Positions 45,467 to 56,108 of a stretch of 64,000 nucleotides of DNA are shown in pieces. The stretch is from Janthinobacterium fluminis. GTDB lineage: Bacteria > Pseudomonadota > Gammaproteobacteria > Burkholderiales > Burkholderiaceae_D. The DNA lies in contig NZ_JAQQXR010000001.1 in the NCBI RefSeq assembly GCF_028595325.1, positions 930,001-994,000 of the forward strand, given 5' to 3'. Numbering within the stretch: position 1 is the first letter of the stretch; each line of letters starts with the position of its first letter. A program made the translations under genes and the position numbers. A model generated the notes under the pieces. The model saw nothing but the letters and a program-made list of their open reading frames with translations, ran no database searches and was not told the origin of the DNA.

Positions 45467-46417
45467 TCAGCAGGCTGGCAAGGCCAGGGCCAGCGGGATG
45501 GACAGCGACAGCGCGGTGCCCTGGCCGGGCCGGCTGTCGATGGCGAAACGGCCGCCGGCGGCGGCGACCCGGTCTTTGATGCCCAGCAAACCGCAGCCGC
45601 AGGGCGTGTGTTCGGACGGCATGCCGACGCCGTTGTCGCGCACCGTCATCGTCAGTGCGGCGGCGTTGCGGTGCAGGCCGATCTGCACGGCGCTGGCCTT
45701 GGCGTGGCGGGCCACGTTCGACAGCGACTCCTGCAGCACGCGCAGCACCATCGTGTCGAGCTCGGCGTTGGCGGCGCCGTCGAGGGCGCCGCCGTCGGCG
45801 TCGAGTTCGCAGCCGATGCCGCTGATGCGCGAAAATTCGCTGAGCTGGCGTTCCACGGCCACCTTCAGGCCGGCCTCCAGCGCCGTCGGGCGCAGGTCGT
45901 TGATGATGCAGCGCAGCGACTGGATGGTCAGTTCGATATTCTCGGCGACGACGCCCAGCTTCTGGTGCAATTGCGGATGCAGCGCCGCGCAGCTGCGCCG
46001 CAGCAGCGCGATGTCGATTTTGATGGCCAGCAGATTCTGGCCGAGGTCGTCGTGGATGTCGCGGCCGATGCGGCGGCGCTCGTTTTCCTTGATGGCGTCC
46101 TGCAGGGCGGCCAGCTTGCACAGGCTGGTCTGGGTGTCGAGCAGGGCCCGCTCGGCGCTGACGCGCAGCATGCGTTGCCGGGCGACGTCGCGGCGCAGGC
46201 TGGCCACGGTGTCGCCCCGGCGGCGCCGGCGCCATAGCGCGGCGGCGACGCCCAGGGCCAGCAGCGCGGTCACGGCGGGCAGGTCGAGCGCGCCGGGTTG
46301 TTGCCAGAGGGTGTCGCCGAGGACCGTCGGCTCGGCCGACGCCGTCAGGGCGCCGCTGCAGCCGACGCAAGCGGCCAGGACCAGGCGTTGCGGTGTGAAC
46401 TTCATGGCCTTCTTCAT
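45467..46417 (-). CDS. NarX/DesK-type sensor histidine kinase
   Basis: About 316 residues. N-terminal signal/anchor (LVLAACVGCSGALTASA), a short periplasmic part, a transmembrane helix (ALDLPAVTALLALGVAAALW), HisKA_3 dimerisation with ERRRIGRDIHDDLGQNLLAI (phospho-His in DIHDDLG) and a HATPase with DNGVGMP and GLLGIKDRV. No response regulator lies adjacent. Several start codons are possible (46405, 46417, 46420 or further); 46417 is a compromise. Confidence 0.85.
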   Translation of the reverse strand: MKKAMKFTPQRLVLAACVGCSGALTASAEPTVLGDTLWQQPGALDLPAVTALLALGVAAALWRRRRRGDTVASLRRDVARQRMLRVSAERALLDTQTSLCKLAALQDAIKENERRRIGRDIHDDLGQNLLAIKIDIALLRRSCAALHPQLHQKLGVVAENIELTIQSLRCIINDLRPTALEAGLKVAVERQLSEFSRISGIGCELDADGGALDGAANAELDTMVLRVLQESLSNVARHAKASAVQIGLHRNAAALTMTVRDNGVGMPSEHTPCGCGLLGIKDRVAAAGGRFAIDSRPGQGTALSLSIPLALALPAC

Positions 46418-46690
46418 CATCCCAACGTGGAATTGAGCAGTCTGAAAACGGATCACTTTCATGAACATATCCGCGGCCGGCGGCTTGCGCATTGTTGAAG
46501 CTCAAATATTCCGGATTTTTTAGGGGAATTGGGGCGGGTATGCATCAAAAATTGGCGGCTTTCCCACGGGAGGCGGCGGCCCGGCATATAATAGAGGGTT
46601 GTCAATCGGGTTTTGCGGCTGTCATCGTTGACGCCCCGCCCTCGCCGCGCGCCGGCGAGCGCCCATGCGGGCCCGCTCTTAGGAAATACA

Positions 46691-47326
46691 GTGACTTACA
46701 GCATCAAAGAAATCTTTTACACCTTGCAGGGCGAGGGCGCCCACGCGGGTCGCCCGGCCGTGTTCTGCCGCTTTTCCGGCTGCAATCTGTGGAGCGGCCG
46801 CGAAAGCGACCGCGCCGCCGCCGTCTGCACCTTCTGCGACACGGACTTCGTCGGCACCGACGGCGAGCGCGGCGGCAAGTTCGCCAGCCCGGAAGCCCTG
46901 GCCGCCGTCATCGACAGCCTGTGGCCGGCCAGCTACCCGGCCAGCAAATACGTCGTCTTCACGGGCGGCGAACCGCTGCTGCAACTGGACGAGGCGCTGA
47001 TCGCCGCGATGCACGGCGCCGGCTTTGAAATCGCCATCGAAACCAACGGCACGCTGCCGGTGCCGTCCGGCGTCGACTGGGTTTGCGTCAGCCCGAAAAT
47101 GGGCGCGAAGCTGGTGGTCCACAAGGGCAATGAAATCAAAGTCGTCATCCCCCAGTTCCAGCAAGACCTGGCCGCCTACGAGGGCCTCGACTTCGACAAC
47201 TTCTTCGTGCAGGCGATGGACGGCCCGCTGGCCGAGCAGAATACCCGCCTGGCGATCGAAACCTGCAAGCGCAACCCGAAGTGGAAACTGAGCCTGCAAA
47301 CCCATAAACTTTTACAGATACCATAA
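46691..47326 (+). CDS. queE: 7-carboxy-7-deazaguanine synthase QueE
   Basis: Radical SAM enzyme that turns 6-carboxy-tetrahydropterin into CDG on the path to queuosine. 211 residues from GTG 46691 with AGGAA upstream; the frame is open earlier but the family start YSIKEIFYTLQGEG fixes it. The cluster-binding cysteines are in FSGCN then 14 residues later CTFC (a CX14CX2C form known from betaproteobacterial QueE) rather than CX3CX2C. VFTGGEPLLQLD binds SAM. One base separates it from queD. Confidence 0.95.
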   Translation: MTYSIKEIFYTLQGEGAHAGRPAVFCRFSGCNLWSGRESDRAAAVCTFCDTDFVGTDGERGGKFASPEALAAVIDSLWPASYPASKYVVFTGGEPLLQLDEALIAAMHGAGFEIAIETNGTLPVPSGVDWVCVSPKMGAKLVVHKGNEIKVVIPQFQQDLAAYEGLDFDNFFVQAMDGPLAEQNTRLAIETCKRNPKWKLSLQTHKLLQIP

Positions 47327-47327
47327 G

Positions 47328-48264
<937 letters not shown>

Positions 48265-48328
48265 CCACACTGGCGCTCCGGGGCGCTGGCGTGGTATGTT
48301 GCGCCCCCATTCATTTTAATAAATAGAT

Positions 48329-49021
48329 ATGACATCGCGCGCGCCTTGGTATCGTTCGTCCACACAGATTGCTCACCCTCATCGCCTGCGGCCCCTGATC
48401 GCCATGCTGTGCTGCCTGGCCGGCGCGGCGGTCCACGCGGCCGCGCTTGATCCCATTGATGGCGTCGAGGTCAGCACCAAGCCGGCGCTGGCGGCCAGTG
48501 CGCAGACCTGCGCCATGCCCGTGCCGGTCAATTCAGGCGAGGGCATGGTCGCGCTGCTGCTTCTGGTTGGCGCCGATGGCAAGGTTGGCGGCACGCGGCT
48601 CATCAGAAGCAGCGGCAGTGCCGACCGCGACAGCCAGGTGAGCAGCGCCATGATGGGCTGTAAATTTGTGCCCGCGATGAAGGACGGGGTGGCCGCGCCC
48701 GCCTGGTTTCCCTACGTTTACCAATGGCGAAAGCCGGTGAAGCGGACTGTGGCGGCGAGCATGAGTTCCTGCGATTTCAAGCCGGAATGGCCGGAAGAGG
48801 CATTGCGCCTCAACCAGCAGGGAACCGTCGACCTGTTATTTCTTGTCGGTATAGACGGCGTGGTGCGCCAGTCGAAGATCACCAAGTCCAGCGGCTTTCC
48901 CCTCTTGGATGAGGCCGCGCGGCAGAGCATCCAGCATTGCGTATTCACGCCGGCGATCGTGGACGGCAAGCCGACGGAGGACTGGGCGCCGCTACAGTAC
49001 ACCTGGAAGATCGACGATTAA
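48329..49021 (+). CDS. TonB C-terminal-domain protein, duplicated domain
   Basis: 230 residues with a signal/anchor (LRPLIAMLCCLAGAAVHAAA). Two TonB-like C-terminal repeats: about 65-130 (VALLLLVGADGKVGGTRLIR) and about 145-228 (WPEEALRLNQQGTVDLLFLV, GIDGVVRQSKITKSSGFPLL, DEAARQSIQHCVFTPAI). There is no long Pro-rich spacer, so it may not reach TonB receptors as a classic energy transducer. Lies just before a Fur box and heme receptor gene. Confidence 0.75.
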   Translation: MTSRAPWYRSSTQIAHPHRLRPLIAMLCCLAGAAVHAAALDPIDGVEVSTKPALAASAQTCAMPVPVNSGEGMVALLLLVGADGKVGGTRLIRSSGSADRDSQVSSAMMGCKFVPAMKDGVAAPAWFPYVYQWRKPVKRTVAASMSSCDFKPEWPEEALRLNQQGTVDLLFLVGIDGVVRQSKITKSSGFPLLDEAARQSIQHCVFTPAIVDGKPTEDWAPLQYTWKIDD

Positions 49022-49079
49022 CTCGCCGCCAGGGCTTGCCGGGCAGGCGCGCCACGATTTTGCGCCGGCGCAGTTTGCA

Positions 49080-49098
49080 AATGAGAATCATTCGTGTT
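49080..49098 (+). promoter_or_regulatory. Fur box upstream of the heme receptor gene
   Basis: AATGAGAATCATTCGTGTT: left half identical to the Fur consensus, right half with three changes. About 90 bases before the receptor ATG. Confidence 0.75.
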
Positions 49099-49186
49099 AA
49101 ATTGCGCGCATTGCCAGCAATCTTCCATCTCGCGCTAGCGCGGGCGGGTTACAGAGCCAGCCATTACCTCTTTAACCCGGATCAAC

Positions 49187-51556
49187 ATGAGCACACTGCA
49201 CCTGCGGCCGTCGGCCGCGCCTTTTCATTTTCATCAAGTAAATCATGCGGCCGCGCCGGCGCCGCGCCTGCTGAATCTGGCCGTCAGGGCCGCGCTGCTG
49301 GGGCTGTTTGCCACTCCCATGCTGCCATTGCCGGCCCATGCCCAGGCGGCCGAGGCCGCCGTCGACGCCAAGCGCCAGGCCGTATTCCCTGAAGTTCTCG
49401 TCAAGGCCACGCAAGAGAGGGTCCGCGCCGGCAGCAAGACCGTGATCGGCGCCGACGAGCTGTCGCGCCGCGGCGCCACCGACATGGGCAGCATCATGCG
49501 CTACGAGCCGCTGATCGGCGCCCCCCTCGAAGCGAGCGGCGCCGGTGCGATCTGGGATGGTTCCGGCAACACCGGCTACAACATCCGCGGCGTCGAAGGC
49601 AACCGCGTCAGCCTGGACGTGGACGGCATCGCGCTGCCGGACGCGGCACCTAAGCCGGACGCCAACTCGATGAACAGCTTCGGCGTGGGCCGCGACTACT
49701 TCGATCCGGAAACCTTCCGCGAGGTGCGCGTCAATTCCGGCACGTCGGCGGCCGGCGCCGGCGCGCCCGGCCTGGGCGGCGGCGTCAGCTTCGTCACCAA
49801 GTCGCCGGACGACTATCTGGTCGAGGGCAAGGATAGTTATGTCGGCTACAAGTTCGGCCGCACCTCGATCGACGGCGCCGACGCCCACACGCTGACGGGC
49901 GCGGCGCGCTTCGGCCAGTTGCGCGCGCTGGCCCTGTTCGTGCACCGCAAGGGCCACGAACGCGGCAGCAAGGGCGACGCGCCGCGCAACCCGGACAACT
50001 GGAAATCCGACGCCGTGCTGTCGAAGTGGTTGTGGGACCTCGCCGCCGGCCAGAAGCTGGACCTGACCATCGACGCCTTCAAGCGCAAGAACGCGCGCGC
50101 GTTCAATAACAAGCAGGGCGCCTCCTACCCCGAGGGGGCGCAGCAGAATTCGACGACGAAGCGCAGCCGCGTCAGCCTCGGCCACTACTGGACGGCGGTC
50201 GGTGTGCCGCTGTTCGACACGCTGTCGAGCCGCGTCTATGTGCAGGACGCGAAGGTGGACGATCTGACGCACGCGCGCTACATCACCGGCAAGCAGCCTT
50301 ACCTGCGCGATATCGCCACCAGCTACAACAACAAGAGCTACGGCATCGGCGCCGACGCCGTCAAGCAGGTGGGTGCGGCGCACACGCTGGCCTACGGCGT
50401 CAGCCTGGAGCAGACAGAGACGACCCGGCCGTGGCGCGAAGACCGCACCGTGCTCGCCACGGGCGCGCACCAGATTACGCCGAAGAACCGCATGGCCGAC
50501 ATGGACACGACGCGCGTGCTCCTGCATCTGCGCGACGATTTCAGTTTCGATCTGGCCGGTCATAAGGCAACGTTGACGCCAGGCCTGCGCGCCGAGTACC
50601 GCAAGATGAAGCCGAAGAACCTGGACAAGTACGCTATTGCCGTGCCGAACGCCGCCAAGGAAGTGAAGGAGGAGTCGGACACCGCGCTGACGCCGAGCGT
50701 CGGCCTGTCCGTGGAGGTGGCGCCCGGCCTGGATGCCTACGCCCAGTACAGCCGCGGCACCCGCCTGCCGACGGCCGCCGAGCGCACCGGGACCTATGAT
50801 TCGTTCAGCTACACGGGCTCGGTCCAGGGTTACGCCGTGCTGGGCAACCGCAATCTCAGCAAGGAAACCAGCAACGCCTTCGAGATCGGCTTGAAGGGCG
50901 CGCCGGCGAAGGGCCTGACTTTCAGCGGCGCCTTGTTCTACACGACCTATAACAATCTGATCGACTATGCCTTGCAGCCGGACGATCCGGTCAACTACCC
51001 GACCATCACGCGCGGCCTGTACCGCGCGCAAAACATCGGCAAGGTGCGCACCTGGGGCGGCGAAGTGAGCGGGCGCATGGAGCTGGGCGCGTGGGCGCCG
51101 GCCATGCTGGGCTTCCACGTCGACCTGGCCGCCGGCCTGACCCGCGGCAGCAGCGAGGATACGACGACGGGCGTGCGCGAGACGCTGGCCTCGGCCGCGC
51201 CGTACAAGGCCAGCTTCACCTTCGGCTACGAGCACCATCCTTCGCAACTGTTCGGCGCAGACTTGATCGTCACGCGCGCCGGCGGCAAGCAGGCGCCGGT
51301 CAGCGTCGCCAGCGGCTTCGAGACGGCGCATTTCGCCGTGCCGGCCTATACGCTGGTGGACCTGTCGGCGTACTGGAACATCAGCAAGAACGCCAAACTG
51401 ACGCTGGGCGTGTTCAACCTGGGCGACCGCAAGTACTGGGATTACGCCTCCTCGCGCTCGCTGGCGCCGGACACCGGCCCGGTGAGCCACGCCGATATCG
51501 AACGCCAGGCCCTGGCCGGACGTAACGTCGCCGTTAGCCTGAGCGTCAATTACTAA
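49187..51556 (+). CDS. TonB-dependent heme/hemoglobin receptor
   Basis: 789-residue outer-membrane protein. Signal peptide with a late hydrophobic stretch (LAVRAALLGLFATPMLPLPA), plug (VIGADELSRRGATDMGSIMR, GYNIRGVEGNRVSLDVDGIA, GLGGGVSFVTKSP), barrel with FRAP/NPNL-like positions degenerate, and C-terminal aromatic VSLSVNY. Resembles the hemoglobin/transferrin/lactoferrin receptor group. Fur box at 49080; the HmuS-like gene follows 63 bases later. Confidence 0.88.
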   Translation: MSTLHLRPSAAPFHFHQVNHAAAPAPRLLNLAVRAALLGLFATPMLPLPAHAQAAEAAVDAKRQAVFPEVLVKATQERVRAGSKTVIGADELSRRGATDMGSIMRYEPLIGAPLEASGAGAIWDGSGNTGYNIRGVEGNRVSLDVDGIALPDAAPKPDANSMNSFGVGRDYFDPETFREVRVNSGTSAAGAGAPGLGGGVSFVTKSPDDYLVEGKDSYVGYKFGRTSIDGADAHTLTGAARFGQLRALALFVHRKGHERGSKGDAPRNPDNWKSDAVLSKWLWDLAAGQKLDLTIDAFKRKNARAFNNKQGASYPEGAQQNSTTKRSRVSLGHYWTAVGVPLFDTLSSRVYVQDAKVDDLTHARYITGKQPYLRDIATSYNNKSYGIGADAVKQVGAAHTLAYGVSLEQTETTRPWREDRTVLATGAHQITPKNRMADMDTTRVLLHLRDDFSFDLAGHKATLTPGLRAEYRKMKPKNLDKYAIAVPNAAKEVKEESDTALTPSVGLSVEVAPGLDAYAQYSRGTRLPTAAERTGTYDSFSYTGSVQGYAVLGNRNLSKETSNAFEIGLKGAPAKGLTFSGALFYTTYNNLIDYALQPDDPVNYPTITRGLYRAQNIGKVRTWGGEVSGRMELGAWAPAMLGFHVDLAAGLTRGSSEDTTTGVRETLASAAPYKASFTFGYEHHPSQLFGADLIVTRAGGKQAPVSVASGFETAHFAVPAYTLVDLSAYWNISKNAKLTLGVFNLGDRKYWDYASSRSLAPDTGPVSHADIERQALAGRNVAVSLSVNY

Positions 51557-51619
51557 GCAGCACCTCGGGAGGCGCGCGGCGCCTCCTTCCTTTCATTTTT
51601 CACTCAGGGAAATACCACC

Positions 51620-52774
51620 ATGCTTTCAAAACTTGCCCTCGCGCTGCTCGGCAGCCTCTTGATTTGCCAGGCCCACGCGGCCCCCGACGCCGTCGCGGAA
51701 CGCTGGGCCGCCTTGCGCGCCGAGCAGCCCAAGCTGCAAATCCGCGACGCCGCCCGCACCCTTGGCGTGTCCGAGGCGGAGCTGCTGGCGACCAACCTGG
51801 GCAAGGGCGTCACCCGCCTGAAGACGGACGGCGACGCGCCGCGCGAAATCATGCGCCGCGCCCTCGACCTGGGCACGGTGCTGGCGACGACGCGCAATGA
51901 GTACAGTGTCATCGAGCGCACCGGCGTGGCCAGCAAGCTCAAGGAGCAGGAAGAGTCCGGCGGCGCCGGCGCCGATGCCGACACCGAGCGCGCCGCGCGC
52001 ATGCGCAACATCGCCGGCGGCTATCTGGGCGGCGAGATTGACCTGCGCTTCCAGTTCGGCAACTGGAAGCACGCCTACGCCGTGGTGCAGCCGGGCCGCG
52101 ACGGCGCCCTCAGCCGCAGCCTGCAATTTTTCGACGCCAGCGGCACGTCGGCGCACAAGATCTACCTGAAGAACGAGGCCGGCATCGCCGTCTTCGACAA
52201 GCTGGTCGCCGACTTCCGCAGCGCCGAGCAAAGCGGCAAGCTGGCGATCGCGGCCGCCGCGCCGAAGGCTGCTGAAAAACCCGACGCCAGCATCGACGTC
52301 AAGGAATTCCAGCTGGCATGGACCGAAATGACGGACGTGCACGAGTTCAGCCAGATCGTCGGCGAATTCGGCCTGTCGCGCGAGCAGGCGCTGCGCCTGG
52401 CGCCGGCCGGCTATGCGGAGCGCATCGCGCCGGCCGCCGTGCGCGACCTGCTCGACGGCGCCGCCAAGCAACAGGTGGCCATCATGGCCTTCGTCGGCAA
52501 CGACGCCGTGACGCAAATTTTCAGCGGCAAGATCAGCAAGACGGCCGCCGCCGGCGACTGGTACAACGTGCTCGACCCGGCCTTCAATCTGCACCTGCGC
52601 GAGAGCGGCCTGAAAAGCGGTTGGGTGGTCAAGCGCAGCGGCGTCACCTCGGTGGAATTCTTCGACAAGAACGGCGACCTGTCCGTGACCTTCTTCGGCG
52701 TGCGCGCCCGCGCGACGCCGCAGCCGAAGGCATGGGTCGACCTGGCGCAAAGCCTGCCGCGCGCGGCCAAGTAA
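51620..52774 (+). CDS. HmuS/HemS-like heme-handling protein with a signal peptide
   Basis: 384 residues. The body has the duplicated HemS/ChuX-type domain (RWAALRAEQPKLQIRDAART split, LGVSEAELLATNLGKGVTRL; second half EFGLSREQALRLAPAGYAER). An N-terminal MLSKLALALLGSLLICQAHA looks like a cleavable Sec signal, which cytoplasmic HemS/HmuS do not have, so this protein is probably periplasmic. AGGGAA precedes the ATG. Follows the heme receptor. Confidence 0.82.
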   Translation: MLSKLALALLGSLLICQAHAAPDAVAERWAALRAEQPKLQIRDAARTLGVSEAELLATNLGKGVTRLKTDGDAPREIMRRALDLGTVLATTRNEYSVIERTGVASKLKEQEESGGAGADADTERAARMRNIAGGYLGGEIDLRFQFGNWKHAYAVVQPGRDGALSRSLQFFDASGTSAHKIYLKNEAGIAVFDKLVADFRSAEQSGKLAIAAAAPKAAEKPDASIDVKEFQLAWTEMTDVHEFSQIVGEFGLSREQALRLAPAGYAERIAPAAVRDLLDGAAKQQVAIMAFVGNDAVTQIFSGKISKTAAAGDWYNVLDPAFNLHLRESGLKSGWVVKRSGVTSVEFFDKNGDLSVTFFGVRARATPQPKAWVDLAQSLPRAAK

Positions 52775-53015
52775 GCCAGACGGCGGGCCGTCCGCCGGGC
52801 CGGCCCCCGGCTGTTGCTTTTGTTCTTTTCTCTGTCGCCAAAAAGCCAAACGCGCCACCATGCGCGCGTTTGGCGCCGTCGAAAAATGGTATGCTGATCC
52901 CATCTGCGCGCCAGCGCCGGCCGCCTTGCCCGCACTGCCCGCCATCCATTGCCGTTGCGCGCGCCGTCGCCTGACGGGCTGTTAGTTATGTGCCAAGTGG
53001 AAGAAAGGCAATGCC

Positions 53016-53936
53016 GTGGCAACCATTATCGCAAACAACATAACGATAGCCTACGAAACCCACGGCGATCCAGCCGCGCCGCCGGTGCTGATGGTGATGG
53101 GACTGGGGACGCCGCTGACGTCCTGGCCGCTCGACCTCGTCGAAGGCTTGGCCGAACAGGGTTTTTACGTGATCCGCTTCGACAACCGCGACTGCGGCCT
53201 GTCGAGCAAGTTCGACCATCTGGGCGCGCCCAACCTGGCGCTGGCCTTCCTCAAGCATGTGCTCGGCTGGCCGTTGAAAACGGCCTACACGCTGCACGAT
53301 ATGGCCGAGGACGCGCTGGCCCTGTTGGCGGCGCTGAATATCCGCCAGGCCCATGTGATCGGCGCGTCGATGGGCGGCATGATCGCCCAGATCATGGCCG
53401 CGCGGGCGCCGCGCCGCGTGCTGTCGCTGACCTCGATCATGTCGACCAGCGGGCGGCGCACGCTGCCGGGGCCGACGCGGGCGGCCCGCAAAGCCTTGCT
53501 GCGCGGCCCGCGCGACCCGCGCGACCGCGCGCAACTGATTGCCCACATGATGAAAACCTTCCGCGTCATCGCCAGTCCGGCCTACCCGACGTCCGACCGG
53601 CAGTTGCGCAGCATGGTCGAGGTGGCGCTGCAGCGCAATCCCAGCCGCGCCGGCATGGCGCGCCAGATCGTGGCCGTGGCGGCGGCGGACGACCGCAGCG
53701 AGCTGCTCAAGAGCATACGCTGCCCTGCGCTGGTGATACACGGCGCGGCCGATCCCCTGATCCCCGTCGCCTGCGGCATCGACACGGCGCATGCGATACC
53801 GGATGCGACGCTGCATGTGATCGAGGGCATGGGCCACGACCTGCCGCCGCAACTGATCGAACGCCTGCTGGCCTTGATCGATACTCATCTGCACGGTAAG
53901 ATGGTGGCGCACCCGGGCCGGGTCGGCGCGACCTAG
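53016..53936 (+). CDS. Alpha/beta hydrolase
   Basis: 306 residues, GTG start with AAGAAAGG upstream. Nucleophile elbow GASMGGMIAQ (about residue 125), oxyanion stretch VMGLGTPLTSWP, Asp in HGAADPLIP and His in GMGHDLPP. Similar to aclacinomycin methylesterase/DhmA-like hydrolases; substrate unknown. No signal peptide. Confidence 0.85.
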   Translation: MATIIANNITIAYETHGDPAAPPVLMVMGLGTPLTSWPLDLVEGLAEQGFYVIRFDNRDCGLSSKFDHLGAPNLALAFLKHVLGWPLKTAYTLHDMAEDALALLAALNIRQAHVIGASMGGMIAQIMAARAPRRVLSLTSIMSTSGRRTLPGPTRAARKALLRGPRDPRDRAQLIAHMMKTFRVIASPAYPTSDRQLRSMVEVALQRNPSRAGMARQIVAVAAADDRSELLKSIRCPALVIHGAADPLIPVACGIDTAHAIPDATLHVIEGMGHDLPPQLIERLLALIDTHLHGKMVAHPGRVGAT

Positions 53937-54021
53937 GCCCGTCGGCGGCGCGCCCCGGGCTGGCGTGCCGCTGCGCCGGCGCGTTTCCGGCCATTCATGC
54001 CCCAACCTTGATCGAGATTTC

Positions 54022-54939
54022 TTGAGTACACCTAATATCGGCATTGCCATCGTCGCCCCCGGCGGCGCCGCCCTGGACGATGCGGCAGTGGAGCGCGGCG
54101 TCGCGCGCCTGCGCGCCCAGGGTTGCACAGTCCACAATTATTATGATCCGGCCCACAAATTCCAGCGCTTCGGCGGCACCGACGCCGGCCGGCTGGCCCA
54201 GCTGAACGCGGCGGCCGCCGACGCCGACGTGCAAGTGGTGATGGCGCTGCGCGGCAGCTACGGCCTCAGCCGCATCCTGCCCGACATCGATTTCGACGCC
54301 ATGGCCGCCAGCGGCAAGCTGTTCGTCGGCTACAGCGACTTCACGGCCTTCCACATGGGCTTGCTGGCGCGCACCGGCCGCGCCAGCTTCGCCGGCCCGA
54401 TGTTCTGCGACGACTTCATCCGCGACGAGCCGGTCGAATTCACGCTGCGCCAGTTGTGGGATTGCCTGGCCGGCCCGACGCACCGCGTCGCCGCCGCCGT
54501 GGCCGGCAATCCGCGCGTCGACGTCGGCGGCCTGCTGTGGGGCGGCAACCTGGCAATGCTTGTGCATCTGCTGGGCACGCCGTACTTCCCGCACATCGAC
54601 GGCGGCATCCTGTTCGTCGAGGACGTCAACGAACATCCCTACCGCGTCGAGCGCATGCTGCTGCAACTGCTGCACGCCGGCGTGATCGGACGGCAGAAAG
54701 CGGTGTTGCTGGGCGACTTCTCCAATTACCGCCTGAGCCCGCAGGACAATGGCTACGACTTCGACGCCATGCTGGCCCATGTGCGCGCGCGCCTGCCCGT
54801 GCCGGTGCTGACGGGCCTGGAATTCGGCCACATCCCGCGCCGTGTCACGCTGCCGGTGGGCGCCCAGGCGCAGCTGGTGTCGGACGCGGACGGTTTTGCG
54901 CTGACCTTGCGCGACTACCCGGTGCTGGCGCGGCCCTGA
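54022..54939 (+). CDS. ldcA: Murein tetrapeptide LD-carboxypeptidase LdcA
   Basis: 305 residues from a TTG start that gives the usual family length and start (NIGIAIVAPGG). Cleaves the terminal D-Ala from recycled murein tetrapeptides in the cytoplasm. Family motifs MALRGSYGLSRILPDIDF, the nucleophile Ser in VGYSDFTAFH, and WGGNLAMLVHLLGTPYFP; Glu in FVEDVNEHPYRVERML and His near the C-terminus (EFGHIP) complete the Ser-His-Glu set. Confidence 0.9.
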   Translation: MSTPNIGIAIVAPGGAALDDAAVERGVARLRAQGCTVHNYYDPAHKFQRFGGTDAGRLAQLNAAAADADVQVVMALRGSYGLSRILPDIDFDAMAASGKLFVGYSDFTAFHMGLLARTGRASFAGPMFCDDFIRDEPVEFTLRQLWDCLAGPTHRVAAAVAGNPRVDVGGLLWGGNLAMLVHLLGTPYFPHIDGGILFVEDVNEHPYRVERMLLQLLHAGVIGRQKAVLLGDFSNYRLSPQDNGYDFDAMLAHVRARLPVPVLTGLEFGHIPRRVTLPVGAQAQLVSDADGFALTLRDYPVLARP

Positions 54940-54964
54940 TGGGGCGGGCCGATTGGAGATGCCC

Positions 54965-55762
54965 ATGAGCTGGTTTGACCGTTGCGCCGGCCGTGCCGGC
55001 CGCATTGCCGCCGTTGCGCTGGCGCTGGGCTGCTGCGTGCCGGCCGCCGCCGTCACGCTGCTACGCACGGCGGGCCAAACGGCCACCGAGCCGAAGTTCA
55101 TCGTCGCCAAGCGCGGCGGCGCCAGCCATGTCGTCGGCCTGTGCGTCGACATCATGCGCGCCGTCGAGCGCGTCGACCCCGGCCTGAAGTTCGTCGGCGA
55201 CCAGGCCATGCAGCCGCTGATACGGGTCGAGGCGGGCGTGCTCAACGGCGACCTCGACGCCGCCTGCGGCTTCGTGCGCAACCCGCAGCGCGAAACCCAG
55301 TTCAATTTCGTCGATACGCCGCTATTTGTCGTGAAGTATTACCTGACCGTGCGCGCCGATGACGACATCCAGATCAATAACTGGGACGATGTGCGCAAGC
55401 TGGGCGACCAGGGCATCATTTTGCTGATACACGGTTTCGCCATCACCAGGCGGCTCGATGAAATCGGCGGCCTGCGGGTCGATTCCGGCGCCAATACGTC
55501 GGCGCTGAACTTCCAGAAACTGCTTGCCGGCCGAGGCCGCTTCTATTACCACCGCTCGCCCGGCATCAAGGCGGAAATCCGCAACGCCGGCGTCATCGGC
55601 AAGGTGAAGGTGCTGCCGACGAATATGGACACGCAAAAATTCTATATGGTGCTGTCGAAATCGCTGCCGGCCGGCACCACCGAGCGGGTCAGGGCGGCCA
55701 TCGCCCAGTTGGCGAAAAGCGGGGAATTGACGCAATTGCTGGCGAAATGGGACGAAGGCTGA
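54965..55762 (+). CDS. Orphan periplasmic solute-binding protein (family 3)
   Basis: 265 residues; ATG 54965 chosen because GGAG lies 7 bases upstream. Signal peptide (AGRIAAVALALGCCVPAAAV). SBP family 3 features: ACGFVRNPQRETQFNFVDTP split, DVRKLGDQGIILLIHGFAI, MVLSKSLPAGTTERVRAAIA. No transporter genes nearby. Ligand unknown. Confidence 0.78.
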   Translation: MSWFDRCAGRAGRIAAVALALGCCVPAAAVTLLRTAGQTATEPKFIVAKRGGASHVVGLCVDIMRAVERVDPGLKFVGDQAMQPLIRVEAGVLNGDLDAACGFVRNPQRETQFNFVDTPLFVVKYYLTVRADDDIQINNWDDVRKLGDQGIILLIHGFAITRRLDEIGGLRVDSGANTSALNFQKLLAGRGRFYYHRSPGIKAEIRNAGVIGKVKVLPTNMDTQKFYMVLSKSLPAGTTERVRAAIAQLAKSGELTQLLAKWDEG

Positions 55763-55769
55763 GGCCGCG

Positions 55770-55973
55770 TCAGCGTTTCAGCGCGTCGGCGTGGCGCTGG
55801 GCCGCCGTCCTGGCTTCGGCCAGCATCAGGCCGCGCGATTTTTTCGGTTTCGTCCGCATTTCATGGGTGGTGTCGCCGTCGATGGAGTAGGCCGCCGTCC
55901 ACTCGCCTTCATCGTCCTCGATCAGCACAATCTTGATGGCGTGTCCGCAGTAGTCATACAGCTCTTCTGGCAT
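55770..55973 (-). CDS. Small conserved protein, unknown function
   Basis: 67 residues, ATG with CGGAG 9 bases upstream. Pattern IVLIEDDEGEWTAAYSIDG then a basic helix (LMLAEARTAAQRHADALKR) is like HicB-type or DUF-type small proteins, but I do not assign a family. Convergent with the solute-binding protein gene. Confidence 0.65.
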   Translation of the reverse strand: MPEELYDYCGHAIKIVLIEDDEGEWTAAYSIDGDTTHEMRTKPKKSRGLMLAEARTAAQRHADALKR

Positions 55974-56048
55974 GGGAAGCTCCGTTGGTCGCTAGGGCAT
56001 CCCGATGATAGCACCGGCCGGCCGCCGGCAGTTTACGGGAAAGCAAAG

Positions 56049-56086
56049 AAAAACGGGGCCGGCCCCGAAGGCTGCAGCCCCGTTTT
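56049..56086. terminator. Hairpin terminator downstream of the PEP-CTERM gene
   Basis: AAAACGGGGC and GCCCCGTTTT arms around a GC-rich loop region; A- and T-tracts at the ends allow action on both strands, most relevant for the - strand gene ending at 56109. Confidence 0.75.
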
Positions 56087-56108
56087 CCCTGGCCTTACGC
56101 GAGCCCGA

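Noticed and set aside
46560-46690. Possible preQ1 riboswitch before queE
   Set aside because: No preQ1 aptamer features (short stem with A-rich tail) could be recognised.
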